A stretch of 64,000 nucleotides of DNA, taken from contig OY292274.1 in NCBI GenBank assembly GCA_958496175.1, forward strand, positions 30,419,482-30,483,481, read 5' to 3'. Below are positions 41,035-51,216 of this stretch, in pieces. How positions within the stretch are numbered: the first letter of the stretch is position 1; each line of letters starts with the position of its first letter. A model generated the notes under the pieces. The model searched no databases, was not told the DNA's origin, and saw only the letters and a list, made by a program, of their open reading frames with translations. Both the position numbers and the translations under genes were made by a program. Source of the stretch: Sisyra terminalis. Lineage: Eukaryota > Arthropoda > Insecta > Neuroptera > Sisyridae.

Positions 41035-42237
41035 TTACAGAGCCCAAACTCGTATATAGTCGAATTGAAAAGCTGCATCATCGCCTTCGTCGACGTTTAA
41101 CGACCAGGTGGGGAGCCACTGGTTGCGAGCCTCCCAAAAATCAGTGGCCGACTGAAAGAAAATTGATAAATAGATTGGAAATCTTATTTAGGCGAGACAT
41201 ACTCGAGGATCACCGTTGATCCACGGTTTGTTTCCGACTCCGTCGGGGAAAAATCCCGGCCCTCCAACAGCCACATTGAGAATCACGTAAAACTCTTGAT
41301 CGAAAGGTGCCATTTTGGTTCCATTAATCCACGGATTATCGCCGGTAAAATTTCCTAAATTCCAAAAGTTGGTTGCCGGTGCAATTGTGTCAACAAGGTA
41401 GTTGTCATAGTAAATTTTCATTTCATCCTCGGTCCATTGCAGTCCAAAGGTGTGCAATCCGTTGTTGTAGCCACCGTAGTTGTTTTGGTAGTTCCAGACC
41501 TTCATGGAGCCGTCTTGGTCGCGACTTGGTCCGAAGTGGAGGGTACATTCTCCCCGATCAATCCCCAAGTTAGTTTCGTCGTCCACGTAAAGATCTTCAT
41601 TGCCTCGCGATTCAATTATGTCGATTTCCCCGCAAGTTGGCCATCCTCCGTAAGGGGAGTATTGGGGCATTAACCAAATCGCTGGCCACATCCAATCGCC
41701 CAGCGGAAGCTTGGCGCCCACTTCCATGTAGCCGTATTTGAAACTAAACTTATCTCGCGTGTCAATTCGGGCCGATCGAATCGGGGGAAGAATTTGATCG
41801 GGTGTTCCTTGTTGATAACAATTTCCATCGCCCCGACATCTGAACAACAAGATAGCAGTTAAACTCGTGGAAAACTTTACTGAAAAACTTAACTCTTACC
41901 GACTCCCCAAATCAATTGTTCCATTATACAGGAAATCTTCGCCGAATTCATCTGCCGTCAATGTTGGTTTGATGAACAAACGTCCGTATTTCGCATAGGT
42001 GTTCAACGGCGAACTGTCATACCATTCAAACTCCCCGGAAACCATATCTACTTCAGGAGTCCATTTCGTTTGGTCGTACGTGTCGAAAGTATCTTCGAAG
42101 ATCAATTGTCCGGCACATAACGGACCTTGAATTGCGCTCGTGCCGCTAGTGGTTGTTGGCGTTGGACGACATTCTAGAGCAAGAGTAAAACTTGACCAAA
42201 AAGTCAAAAAACTGATTCCCACATATATAAAATACAT
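41035..42237 (-). CDS. Secreted GH16 beta-1,3-glucanase / GNBP-family protein
   Basis: Exons, 5' to 3': 42237-41900, 41839-41203, 41151-41035; 363 aa. The family hydrolyses or recognises beta-1,3-glucan, in digestion or antifungal defence. The chosen ATG (42237) starts a hydrophobic signal peptide (MYFIYVGISFLTFWSSFTLA). A longer frame starts only at TTG. A GH16 domain fills the rest. The motif GEIDIIES puts the catalytic glutamates at about 184 and 189, with the intervening Asp at about 186, all present, so catalysis is plausible. Conserved WPAIWLMP and the C-terminal DFWEARNQWLPTW / DYIRVWAL are seen. There is no N-terminal CBM39 domain, unlike beta-glucan recognition proteins. Codons are much richer in G and C than in neighbouring genes. 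The last exon was recovered by splicing and ends at TAA 41037-41035. Confidence 0.92.
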
Positions 42238-42367
42238 CTCGATATCTTTTGAATCCAATTCCTCGAAAATGTTTACCTTATATTAATGTCGACTTATCAA
42301 AATATTATCTTTGTTAGATATGCGTTATATAATTACAAAAAAAAAATTATCTTGAGCATTGATTTTT

Positions 42368-42659
42368 GGGCTCGAGTCCTTTTTAGCACAGTCAAATCTA
42401 GCGATGTGACATTCTATACTTTTTTTTTAAATTTAATTCACGAATAAATCGACCTCTAATAAAAATTTAATCTAATGAAAATACGGTATTTATAAATACT
42501 TTTTACCTACCTTACTTTAAATACCTTATATGGTATTTATAAATCCCATATAGGAATTGAATTGATAAAAAAATCGCGAATAGAATAAAAATGGAACAAA
42601 AACAAAGTAGAAAATACAACTTTGCTAGATTTGACTATGTTAAAAGGGACTTGAGCCAA
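42368..42659. mobile_element. Small TIR element (~290 bp) upstream of the GH16 gene
   Basis: The left arm reads GGGCTCGAGTCCTTTTTAGC then ACAGTCAAATCTAGC. The minus strand of the right arm reads TTGGCTCAAGTCCCTTTTAA then CATAGTCAAATCTAGC. The arms, about 38 bp, match apart from a few bases. The AT-rich centre has a repeated GGTATTTATAAAT word (about 42485 and 42533). No target-site duplication could be defined. The element starts about 130 bp upstream of the GH16 start codon. Confidence 0.65.
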
Positions 42660-42896
42660 TTTTTGATAAAGAACAAGCGAAAAAATATAACGTCTGATTA
42701 TGGTTTAACGTACATATTTTTAAACTTTAGATAAAAATTATCAAATAATATATAAATATAGACAATTCATTGTTTAATTAATCCAAATATAAATTGAACT
42801 AAATTTGTTATTTTCTATTTTGGAATTCAAATTGATCGCCAGATTAGTATGTAATTTCCCTCCAAAAATGTGTAATGTCAATCGGCGAAAATTATG

Positions 42897-42908
42897 TCAA
42901 GTTAAAAT
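42897..42908. repeat. Target-site duplication of the LINE, 3' copy
   Basis: TCAAGTTAAAAT here is identical to 48322-48333. The two copies flank the non-LTR element exactly at its A-rich tail and its 5' end. Confidence 0.85.
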
Positions 42909-43004
42909 TTTTTTTATTTTATTTTATTTAAAGTCACTGTTTAACATCTTGGTCATTAATGACTAAAATAATGTACATGTTACGATTGGTAATACATGTT
43001 TAGT

Positions 43005-43095
43005 TCTAATAAATAATAGTTAACAATTCTAATAAATGATAATAATTAACAAATTCTATTAAATGATAATAATATAATAAATTCTAATAGTAAAC
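43005..43095 (-). repeat. Degenerate tandem repeats in the LINE 3' UTR
   Basis: On the plus strand, units of the form aattctaataaatgataata recur three to four times with small changes. Short repeats near the 3' end are known in I-like elements, where they can template reverse-transcription slippage. Confidence 0.6.
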
Positions 43096-43121
43096 TAGGC
43101 TTATAAGTATGTTTTTGTACT

Positions 43122-46100
43122 TTATATTGTATCAAATAATTTAGTTTTTTTTAGGAATTCTATAGTCTTTTTAATCCCTTCTTCTGTATTGAGGCACTCT
43201 TTCATCGTTGTCGGCATGCCAGTCGCGCTCCTCTGACAGTTGTATGCCCCACACTCTATCAGGACATGTTTAACGGTCAGATCTTGATCGCAATGACTGC
43301 ATTTTGGCTTTTGTTCCTTATTGATGTAGTGGATATGTGTCAGGTTAGTGTGCCCAATACGCAACCTAGTTATGGTAGTCTGCTCCTTCCTGGTTGCTAC
43401 CGATGGACATTTCTCTTGGGTGGCTGAGTCCCTCACCGTAACTAATTTTTGCGGTGTATTTCTCCACATACTGTCCCAGGTTTTTTCGACTTTACTCCTG
43501 ACTAACCTCTTCCAGTCTTCTAATTCCAGCTCGTGATCATCGATCAGTTCTTCGGTGGTTGCCCTTTTTGCCGCTTCGTCAGCTTGCTCATTGCCATCTA
43601 TCCCTTGATGTCCGGGGATCCAAATCAACTTTATTTGGTAATTGTTTTTGAGCATGTGGTCTATTTTTTTTTTTGTATGTTAATTATTATTTTATTTTTA
43701 TTATGCCGATTTTTTAAAGCGTTAAGGGTTGATAGTGAGTCCGAATAAATGACTGACGGTTTCTTTTGTGGCTTTTTTTCGATTGTTTCTAAGCATTTCA
43801 TTATTGCTCCGGCTTCACAGTTGAAGATTGAGGTTCCGTCTTTCAGTCTGTGGGAAATTTCTTGGTTGTTTGTTATGATGGCACATCCCGATTTTCCGTT
43901 TAGTACCGATCCATCAGTGAAGAATTCCTGGTATCCTTGGTGTCTGTTCCTGATTTCCATAAATAGTTTAACAAAAAGTACAGGAGGTGTAGTTCCGATT
44001 GGATATTCGGCTAAGGAAGTATCTATCGGTGGGATCCAGGATTCCCACGGTGGTCGTTGATTGTCGAGTTGTGAGTAACCCTTTGGTACCTCTAACCCTA
44101 TTTCCCTTTCGTATTTTATTATTCGAGTCTTCAATGGTTGGTGGTGTTGGGGCTCACTTTCATTATTAATAATAGTCGCTTGGTCTTTACTGCAGCTTTC
44201 CCTAGCTGGGTTGTTAGGATCATGCTTAGTTCTAGCTGCATATTTTAGGATTATTTCCTTCCTTCTAAAGACCAGCGGTTGCTCGTTTGCTTCAGCCAAT
44301 ATGCTTGTGATTGGGATGGTTCTAAAAGCTCCAGTACATATCCTCATTGCTGTATTGTGGATCGCTTCTAGGGTCTTCAGTCGGCTTTTAGAGGATGCAT
44401 CATATAGTATTGCACCATATTCGATTTTTTATTGAATTAGTGCCTTGTATGTCATTTTCAAGGTATCAAAATTCACGCCCCCCCATCCTATTGATGTTAA
44501 TGTTTTTAGAATGTTTAGCCTTTTATAGCAATCGGTTCTAAGTGCCATAATATGATTTTTCCAGGTCATTCCTTGGTCCAAGGTCACTCCTAATATTTTA
44601 ATTGTTGACACCGTTTTAATTTGTTTTCCCTCTAACATTAGTTTTATGTTATTTTTGGGTCGCCTGGGTGAGAAGATGATAGCTTCAGTTTTGTCCTTAG
44701 ATATTTTGAATCCTGATTTCAGCGTCCATGAGGATATTTTGTCCAAGTCGTTCTGTATTAGTGCTGTCGTTGTTTGCACATCTGCGCCTTTTCTTAATAT
44801 GGTCAGGTCGTCGGCAAATAGGAATGCTTTGCTGGGCTTCTCCACACAACTGATTACCTCGTTGATAGCTATTAAGAAAAGTGTGACGCTCAATACCGAT
44901 CCTTGAGGTAGTCCATTTTCTTGAGTCGTAAGTGGAGATAGTGAATTTCCTACTTTGACTTGGATTTTCCTTTCTTTGAGGAAGTTTTGAATGAAGGCCA
45001 ATGTGTTGCCCTTAATATTTATATCATTTAGTGTTTTTAGGATTCTGCTTATCCATACCATCTCGTATGCCTTTTCGATGTCAAGGGCGACCATGATAAT
45101 ATGGTATTTGTTTATAAATGCATTACTAATTTCGGTGTCTATACACACTAGCTGGTCTATTGTTGACCGGTTATTTCTAAATCCAAACTGATTTGGTGAA
45201 ATATATTTTTGTGTTTCTAAGAACCACTGTAGCCTTTTGGATATGATTTTTTCCATTAATTTGCACAGAGTGCTTGTTAATGATATTGGCCGGTAATTCT
45301 TAGGTGAATTTGGGTCCTTCCCGGGTTTTGCTATTGGGATTGTTATGGCTATTCTCCATTCGTCTGGGAACACTTGAAATTCCCATATATGATTGAAGAG
45401 GTGGAGAATATATTTTACCCCACTGTTTGGTAATTGTTTTAGGATTGCATTAGGCAGCCCATCAGGTCCAGGCGCTGTGTTACCTGCCTTGTATAGGGCG
45501 AAGGTTAATTCGTCCAAGGTTATTTTTTTGTTTATTGGATTTGAGTTGTCAGTTATGTCGTTAGTATTTGCTTCTGCTTCGATTCTTTCTTTAGTTTGCC
45601 GGAAGCTAAGAATATAGTTTTCAGAACTGGAGTTGTATGAAAAGGAATCTGCCAAAATTTTTGCTGTTTGCTTTGGGTCGCTGGTGTAGTTTCCATCGCT
45701 GTCCATTAGATTTATTTCCTGGAAATTACATCTTGTACCTCTTAGTTGTTTAATTTTCCTCCACATCTCTGTTGTATTTGTGTGGCAATTAATTGTTGAG
45801 ATATAGTTTTCCCACGACTTTATTCTGCTTTCTTTAACGGTTCTCCTTGCCTTTGCTCGTCGTTTTTTATATTCAATTTTTAGTACACCTTCCATTTCCA
45901 AGTTGGTATTCCTTCTAAATTTCCTAAAGGCGGCTTTAGCTTCTTTGATGGCTTTTTGGCACTCTGGGTTCCACCATGGTACCGATTTTTTCCTATGGGT
46001 TTCTCTAGTTCTTGGGATTGTTTCTTTGGCTGCATTTAATATTGCCTCTGTGAAGGATTTAACAATTTCGCTTATATGTGTATCTTGTGGTTGGGCTAAG

Positions 46101-46921
46101 TTTGTAAGGCGGCCAATATCATCTTTGTAGGTACTTTGGAGGTGGGACAGGTCTGTAAGTGTGGGAATTTCTTGGTCAATCTTCTGTTGGAATAGGCTCC
46201 AATTTGCTTGCTCAAATTTCCATTTCCTTGGAATCTTAAGCACATTATCATTGGAGCTCTTCATGTTCTCTATTCCAATGTAGATAGGAAAATGGTCGCT
46301 GTCATTCAAATCCTTCGAGGTTGTCCATTCCATTTTGATGGCCAACGATTTATCAGCGAAGGATAGATCTATATTACTTCTTGTGCCTGTTGCGACATTG
46401 AAATGTGTTGGTTGTTCGTCGTTTAGTAATATCATTTCGTCACTATTTTCTATCCAATTGGCTATAAGCGTGCCCCGCGGGTCATCCTTTTTTGAGCCCC
46501 AATAGTGGTGGTGGGCGTTGAAATCGCCTAGAAGAATAACTGGTGATGGCAATTGTTCTAATAAGTTTTCAAGTGATTTTTGTTCTAGTGGTCGGCTGTT
46601 TGGTAGGTATATATTGCAGATTGTGGCTCTAAAAGGGTACTTGATTTTTACAGCAACTGCTTCAATATGGGTATTGATTGAAATTTCTTCTGGAAACGCG
46701 CTGCGTTTGATATAGGTGGCCACTCCTCCACTGGCTCTTAGCGCTTGCTCCCGGTTTTTGTGGAAGGATAAATATCCATTTATGTTTCCACAATGATTCC
46801 CAAAGAAGTTCGTCTCTTGTAAGCAGATGCAAAGCGGGTTTTCCTCGTTTATTAATAGCTTTAGGTACTCATACTTGTTGTAGAATCCATTCAAGTTCCA
46901 TTGCAATATAAACCTACCCAT
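43122..46921 (-). pseudogene. LINE ORF2: endonuclease-reverse transcriptase-RNase H, broken
   Basis: The ORF starts at ATG 46921, 10 nt after the ORF1 stop. Endonuclease motifs are near the N terminus: QET, GDFNAHH and SDHFPI. The RT follows with YRPISLTSTLCKLMEKIISK, QFGFRNNRSTIDQL and catalytic FADD at residues 702-705. A TAA at 44431-44429 ends the first open block after 830 codons. The same frame then continues to about 43661, covering RNase H residues (FFTDGS, NCEAGA, YSDSLSTL). A T11 tract (A11 in the sense strand, about 43663-43673) shifts the frame, and the last block (43655-43122) holds WIPGHQGIDGNEQADEAAK and a CX2C...H...C finger. Function of an intact copy: nicking the target and copying element RNA into the genome. 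One nonsense codon and one frameshift make this copy defective. Confidence 0.9.
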
Positions 46922-46931
46922 TATGTGTACT

Positions 46932-48127
46932 TTATAAGGTAGGTTTTAGTTCTTGAAGTCTTTTTATTAACCGAGTCAATCGGTTTTTTTGACTTCGGTT
47001 CATTTTATTGTACAGAACTGTACACATTTCTATTAGTCCGGTTATATCGCTTGTGTGTTCTTTAATTATTTCGTCGATTTGTTGTCTTCCCTGAACCAAA
47101 TCAAGTATGCCTCGCAATTGCTTCACACTTACTGGGAAATTATTACTCGGGACGGTTGTGTCAAATTCTTTTTCCAAGTTTGACCAGGTTATCTCGTTAT
47201 TACTTTCGTTTTCACTTTCGATTTTTTTCACTTTCTTTGTTTTTTTTTTTTCGTTTTCGCAGGAATCGGACCCTCATCCTGAGTTGATCCATCCTCCCGA
47301 TCACTATCCGTCCCACCTGACATTGGATCGTTGTCTCTGGTTTTTTCGGTGCTAGTCCTTTTTTCCTCGATGGTTATATCCTCGCCTCCTGATCTAGCTA
47401 TTTCCTGGGAGCTTGTACTGGAGGTCCTTGGTCTTTTTCTGTTTTCCTCTTCTGTTGCACCTTTTTCTTCAGTCTTATTTGTATCGATTGGGGTCTGTTT
47501 GTCGCAGTTGTCTGATCTTTGGTGAAGCATGTTGCATCTAGAGCATTTTTTTATGCCCTCTCCTATATAGATTCGATAGTCCTCGTTATCGTGTTTAATA
47601 ACTATTGAGTCTGGTTGAATTTTGGGATCGTAAGATTTGACGAATACAATTCGTCGGAAGCTATAAATGTGTTTATATTGCTCTTCCAACATTCCTACTC
47701 GGACGAATTGCATGTTCGAGATGACTTCAAATCCAACTTGGGACAATGCCGCTGTGACTATGTGATGGGGAATAGAAGGGCATACATTCGAGATTATTAA
47801 TTTGGTGGATGGTGTAATTAGTCGTCTACATGTTAATGTGATGTCATTAATTGTTATTTTTTTAAATTTGTTTATATATTGGTCTACTGTCGCTGTCGAG
47901 TTTAGATATATACAAATTCTGTTATTTGAGAGACGAGATGCGAACAGGATATTTTTTGGTCCAATTTGGGATCCAACGCATTTAATATAATCAGATATTT
48001 TTGCTCCAGGCACACTTTCAAAAACAATCGCTTGTTCCTTGGAAGGAAAATTTGGGGCTGTGTTGTTTGCCCTTGTCGTCATTTGGGCGTAAATAATGTT
48101 GTTGGTAATATTTTTAGTTGAAGTCAT
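46932..48127 (-). pseudogene. LINE ORF1 (gag-like, zinc knuckle), frameshifted
   Basis: The ATG at 48127 opens a 299-codon block. It has a zinc-knuckle-like CSRCNMLHQRSDNC at about residues 200-213 and a charged, Lys/Glu-rich C terminus. The block ends at 47228 just after a 12-A tract. A second open block in another frame (47231-46932, 99 codons) continues with charged sequence and ends 10 nt before ORF2. ORF1 proteins bind element RNA and form the ribonucleoprotein particle. Either this is an indel in the A tract, or the element uses slippage there; sequence error is also possible. Confidence 0.75.
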
Positions 48128-48289
48128 TTTGGGAAAAAATTTATTTTTCTGTCGGGTGTTGTTTATTATTTTAGATAATGAATAAATTCACTCACCGGCT
48201 TGGGAGTGAATCGATGTGTCTGGCTCGTTCTGGTCCACACTTGTAATTTTTGTTTTGTAAATTTTGTTATTCACAATCACTGAACAGAT

Positions 48290-48321
48290 CTGCATCTGAC
48301 CGTGGTCAAATGACGAATGAT
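48290..48321 (-). promoter_or_regulatory. Putative internal promoter start of the LINE
   Basis: The element's sense strand begins ATCATTCGTCATTTGACCAC. A TCATTCG-type initiator at the very first bases is typical of Jockey and I-like elements, whose RNA polymerase II promoter lies downstream of the start. Assigned by position only. Confidence 0.35.
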
Positions 48322-48333
48322 TCAAGTTAAAAT
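48322..48333. repeat. Target-site duplication of the LINE, 5' copy
   Basis: TCAAGTTAAAAT, identical to 42897-42908. Confidence 0.85.
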
Positions 48334-49159
48334 ACTTGATACAAGTTTTAAGATTTTAAATTTCCCAAATTTTCTTTGAAACTTTACATTTGACAACTAT
48401 TTGATTTTCAAAAGTGAATTGAATTTGGACCGAAGAAATTACAAATCAGTCTTTCTTAAAAAATATATTTTAAATGTTAAAAAAAACATTAGAAATCGTT
48501 TAAAGTTATTAAAGGCATTTTAAATGTAATGATTTCAAAATGCCTTTTTTGACAGGGGTATGTGCATGGTTATACTTAAAAGCGTTAAAAACTGAAAAAA
48601 CCTGATTCGATCTGTTTACGGTACAAAGTTAATAAAAGTCACTTTAATAAATATATTGTGCAACTTATTGATATGTAATTCCCTTGTCAATATTAATATA
48701 GATTTTAGGGACAATTTCTGAATTTGAATCAAAGAAATTGTGAATCAAACTGTTTATATGTATTAGCTTCATGTTAAGAAGCCGTAATAATTAGGTAGTC
48801 TCGATAAATTTGATTGTTGCATAACTATAGTTATCTACATAAAATATATATGGTAAACCAAAATTGGCATGTAATTCCCTTGCCAATAATAACGTTAATT
48901 CAAAGTGAAACTCTTAAATTTGAAGAAAAATATTTGGTCAATATTTGGTAATCAATCTGTCCAAGATTATTATTATTATTAATAATAATAATAAACTATT
49001 ATTATGTAGCCTATTTCTGGCTGGAATTGCGATTTTTTTTCGTTGCATCTTTCAAGCACTTGCAAACGAAAGATGATTTCCCCCCCCCTCCAATAAAAAA
49101 ATCCTGAATCCGCCCTTGGAGATTTGTGTCACTTGGCCAAGTAATATTTCAGTGGGAAT
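48334..49159. other. Non-coding stretch between two mobile elements
   Basis: No exon is seen. It holds an 11-bp stem with a 15-nt loop (48511-48521 with 48537-48547), an ATT/AAT microsatellite with hairpin symmetry (about 48967-49005), and the end of an old DNA transposon (49072-49119). Confidence 0.5.
49072..49119 (-). mobile_element. Terminal fragment of a DNA transposon
   Basis: On the minus strand it reads CCAAGGGCGGATTCAGG, then TTTTTTTATT and a nine-G run. A GGGCGGATTCAG end is common to terminal repeats of several animal DNA transposons. The partner end was not found. Confidence 0.35.
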
Positions 49160-49167
49160 ATTAATAT
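49160..49167. repeat. 8-bp target-site duplication of the hAT-like element, left
   Basis: ATTAATAT, identical to 50912-50919. Eight base pairs is the hallmark size for hAT elements. Confidence 0.75.
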
Positions 49168-50911
49168 TAGTGTCCGACTGAAACTAGTTTTTACGGCTGA
49201 AACCGAATTTCGGCAACAATCTCAGTTTCAACCGAAACTTCCACATAAGGTCGTAGAAAAAAAAGTTAATTGTAATTAGTCAGTCTTTACTTTTACAGCT
49301 ATTCATTAATCGTTTAGTCCCTAACCCAGTGAACACATTTACGTAAAGTTTACGTTAGTATGGCATCATGTAATATCATGATTTACGTGAAAAGTACGTC
49401 ATATATTAGTCATTTTTTCATACTTCCTAACGTCAAGCTTTTACGTAAAACTATGACTTAAATATGATGTTCAATTGATATCATTGACTTATCTGACGTC
49501 AACCTGATGTAACAATAATATCATAATAATTTATTATCATAAATCACAATAGTTATTACAACTTATTTAAGTCGTTATTTTTTATATGTTATTAACTGAA
49601 TAATCTAATTCTTTTGATTGTAATTATGTAAACTCGTCTAACTTGCGTTATTGTATTATATTGTTCAGATAGGTACTGCTGCTTTATTTTTTTTTCTGCA
49701 CCTGTACCGGTCGCTGTTTAGCCCATTGGTTCCCTAATCGGAATCAATTGTTACAAATTTTTGAAAATTCAGCGCTGTCAAATGATGGAAATTTCTACAA
49801 GATGACCCCTGAGAATAAAGTTTTTAAATGTAAATAACATGTTTATCAAAAGAAAAAAATATTTTGGTTATTTTCAATTCTACTTCAATAACATTACATT
49901 TATTACCTTCGGAAATTTTTACGACCTTTAGAGCTGCTATCTTGTATTTATTTTTTTCTCTTCCCACGTATTTTCTTGTGCGAATAATTGAGAAAATATG
50001 GCGTTCATTACTCGTTCAATGTGCTCCTTGTCGTTCGCCCCACCAACTTCAGCCGCCATTTTCTTCTGCGATCATATTAACAAAATATTAGTTATACATA
50101 AAATAATTTAAATAAATCTTCCACTTAAAACTTAATTAGCTTGAATATTTTTTTAAAATTATGTTAAAGTAAATATTATTTCAGTCTAGTGACAGCGTCA
50201 AGAATTAATCACGTGATGAAGACAATAGACAACAATAGATTACAACGTAAACTTACAAATTCTTGATTTAAACGTTCATCGTTTTCCAAATCATCCTCAA
50301 ATTTGGTCACACCTTCTTTGTAACTTAAGGGTAACGCTTTTTTTACTTTTAATAATGTTTCCTCGTCTAAAATGCGAGAACTAAGTATCTGCCTCAAATC
50401 GCTGCTCTAAATCCTTAAGCTTTACTGATATTATAATATTTGAGCTAAGCATTAACGGCATTAACATAGCATATTATTATCATTTCTTATTTCGAATAAA
50501 TTATTTATGCTGAAATAAGGGGTTGATTTGAAAGAAATGCACCAAATATTTCTTTTTAATATTAGATACGAAGAACATAAAATAATAAAAAAGGGTTACA
50601 AAACAAAATTACTTTTTACCGTAAAAGTTTAGGTACACAAAATAGCAAGTACTCTTTCTTATATCATAAAAATAAAATAACTTCTTCTAAACTTTGATCA
50701 GTTTTCTTTTGAATTGAAAAAAAAATATTAAAGATAATATTTAAAAAAAAATTAATGAACTGATAGTTATCGGTATTCATAATTGATGAACCAAATAATA
50801 AGTGAAAAACAATAACTTATCAACATTTTCATCTCACGAATGCAGTTTCGGTTTGACGACGGCTAAAACTCATTTTTTGGCCGAAAATAGACCGATACCG
50901 AAAGTTCACTA
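49168..50911. mobile_element. hAT-like element (1.74 kb) carrying DUF4806-like exons
   Basis: The left end is TAGTGTCCGACTGAAAC and the right end, on the minus strand, is TAGTGAACTTTCGGTATC. Both run into sub-terminal words of the GAAACCGAA / TTTCGGC type (49187-49245 and 50843-50903). Perfect 8-bp duplications (ATTAATAT) sit directly outside. I find no hAT transposase (no RNase-H-fold or C-terminal dimerisation motif). Instead two minus-strand exons (49937-50406) encode a DUF4806-like C terminus. The interior at 49330-49520 has many ACGTAAA / TTTACGT words. Confidence 0.7.
49937..50406 (-). pseudogene. DUF4806-like protein, C-terminal part (partial, within hAT-like element)
   Basis: Two exons with matching phases: 50406-50257 (acceptor gatttag, donor gtaagt) and 50065-49937 (acceptor gatcgcag, stop TAG). 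Together they encode 92 residues. Exon 1 has LPLSYKEGVTKFEDDL. Exon 2 has AAEVGGANDKEHIERVMNAI followed by FSQLFAQENTWEEKK. The pattern LP...E..FE..L.......GG......V.RV...LF...A....W resembles my recollection of DUF4806, a domain of unknown function frequent in insect genomes. The domain normally runs on past the W; here TAG follows 8 codons later. A shifted frame directly downstream (IAALKVVKISEGNK) looks like a plausible continuation, so a frameshift is likely. The in-frame TAG just before exon 1 shows that a 5' exon is needed; I did not find one. Exon 2 is GC-richer than its surroundings. Confidence 0.5.
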
Positions 50912-50919
50912 ATTAATAT
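50912..50919. repeat. 8-bp target-site duplication of the hAT-like element, right
   Basis: ATTAATAT, identical to 49160-49167. Confidence 0.75.
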
Positions 50920-51142
50920 TAAAGAAAAAAATGTTAGAAACTATTCACTGTATTCTCTGCGAATGCGAACCCACTGGTAAAACTTTGGGAAAGCATCACT
51001 GCGTTGTCTTTTTTGTAATAATTAATTATTTGTATTATTTAATAATTTTTTGTAACCTTTGAAATCCTAGTAATGCTAGCTGAAACGACAGGAACAAAGT
51101 TATACCTATATATGTACTTCCAAATTTTGAATATAAACAAAA

Positions 51143-51216
51143 TAAGACATCGGTGACTTCGAATCTCGTATCGAATTTTCGATATTTTCGTTATAAGGCG
51201 ACGGTAAATAATAACA
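51143..51216 (+). mobile_element. SINE copy 5 (from B box onward)
   Basis: It starts at CATCGGTGACTTCGAATCTC, which holds the best-preserved B box of the family (TTCGAATCTC). It continues with TCGAATTTTCGATATTTTCG and AAGGCGACGGTAAATAATAA, then an A-rich end. Confidence 0.6.

Larger units (their letters stand above)
42909..48321 (-). mobile_element. Nearly full-length I-like non-LTR retrotransposon
   Basis: This 5.4-kb element on the minus strand has a 5' UTR of about 194 nt, ORF1 with a zinc knuckle, ORF2 with endonuclease, reverse transcriptase and RNase H, a 3' UTR with AATTCTAAT-type repeats, and an (AAATA)n-like tail. A perfect 12-bp duplication (TCAAGTTAAAAT) flanks it. APE-type endonuclease plus RNase H places it in the I superfamily; the precise clade needs a tree. 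Its coding regions are broken at three places (see ORF1 and ORF2), so this copy is probably inactive, although the intact duplication points to a recent insertion. Confidence 0.9.

Noticed and set aside
40998..41219. 73-codon plus-strand ORF
   Set aside because: It is the antisense of the last GH16 exon (41035-41151) and its intron.
49864..50091. 75-codon plus-strand ORF inside the hAT-like element as a transposase remnant
   Set aside because: It is antisense to the second DUF4806-like exon and shows no hAT motif.
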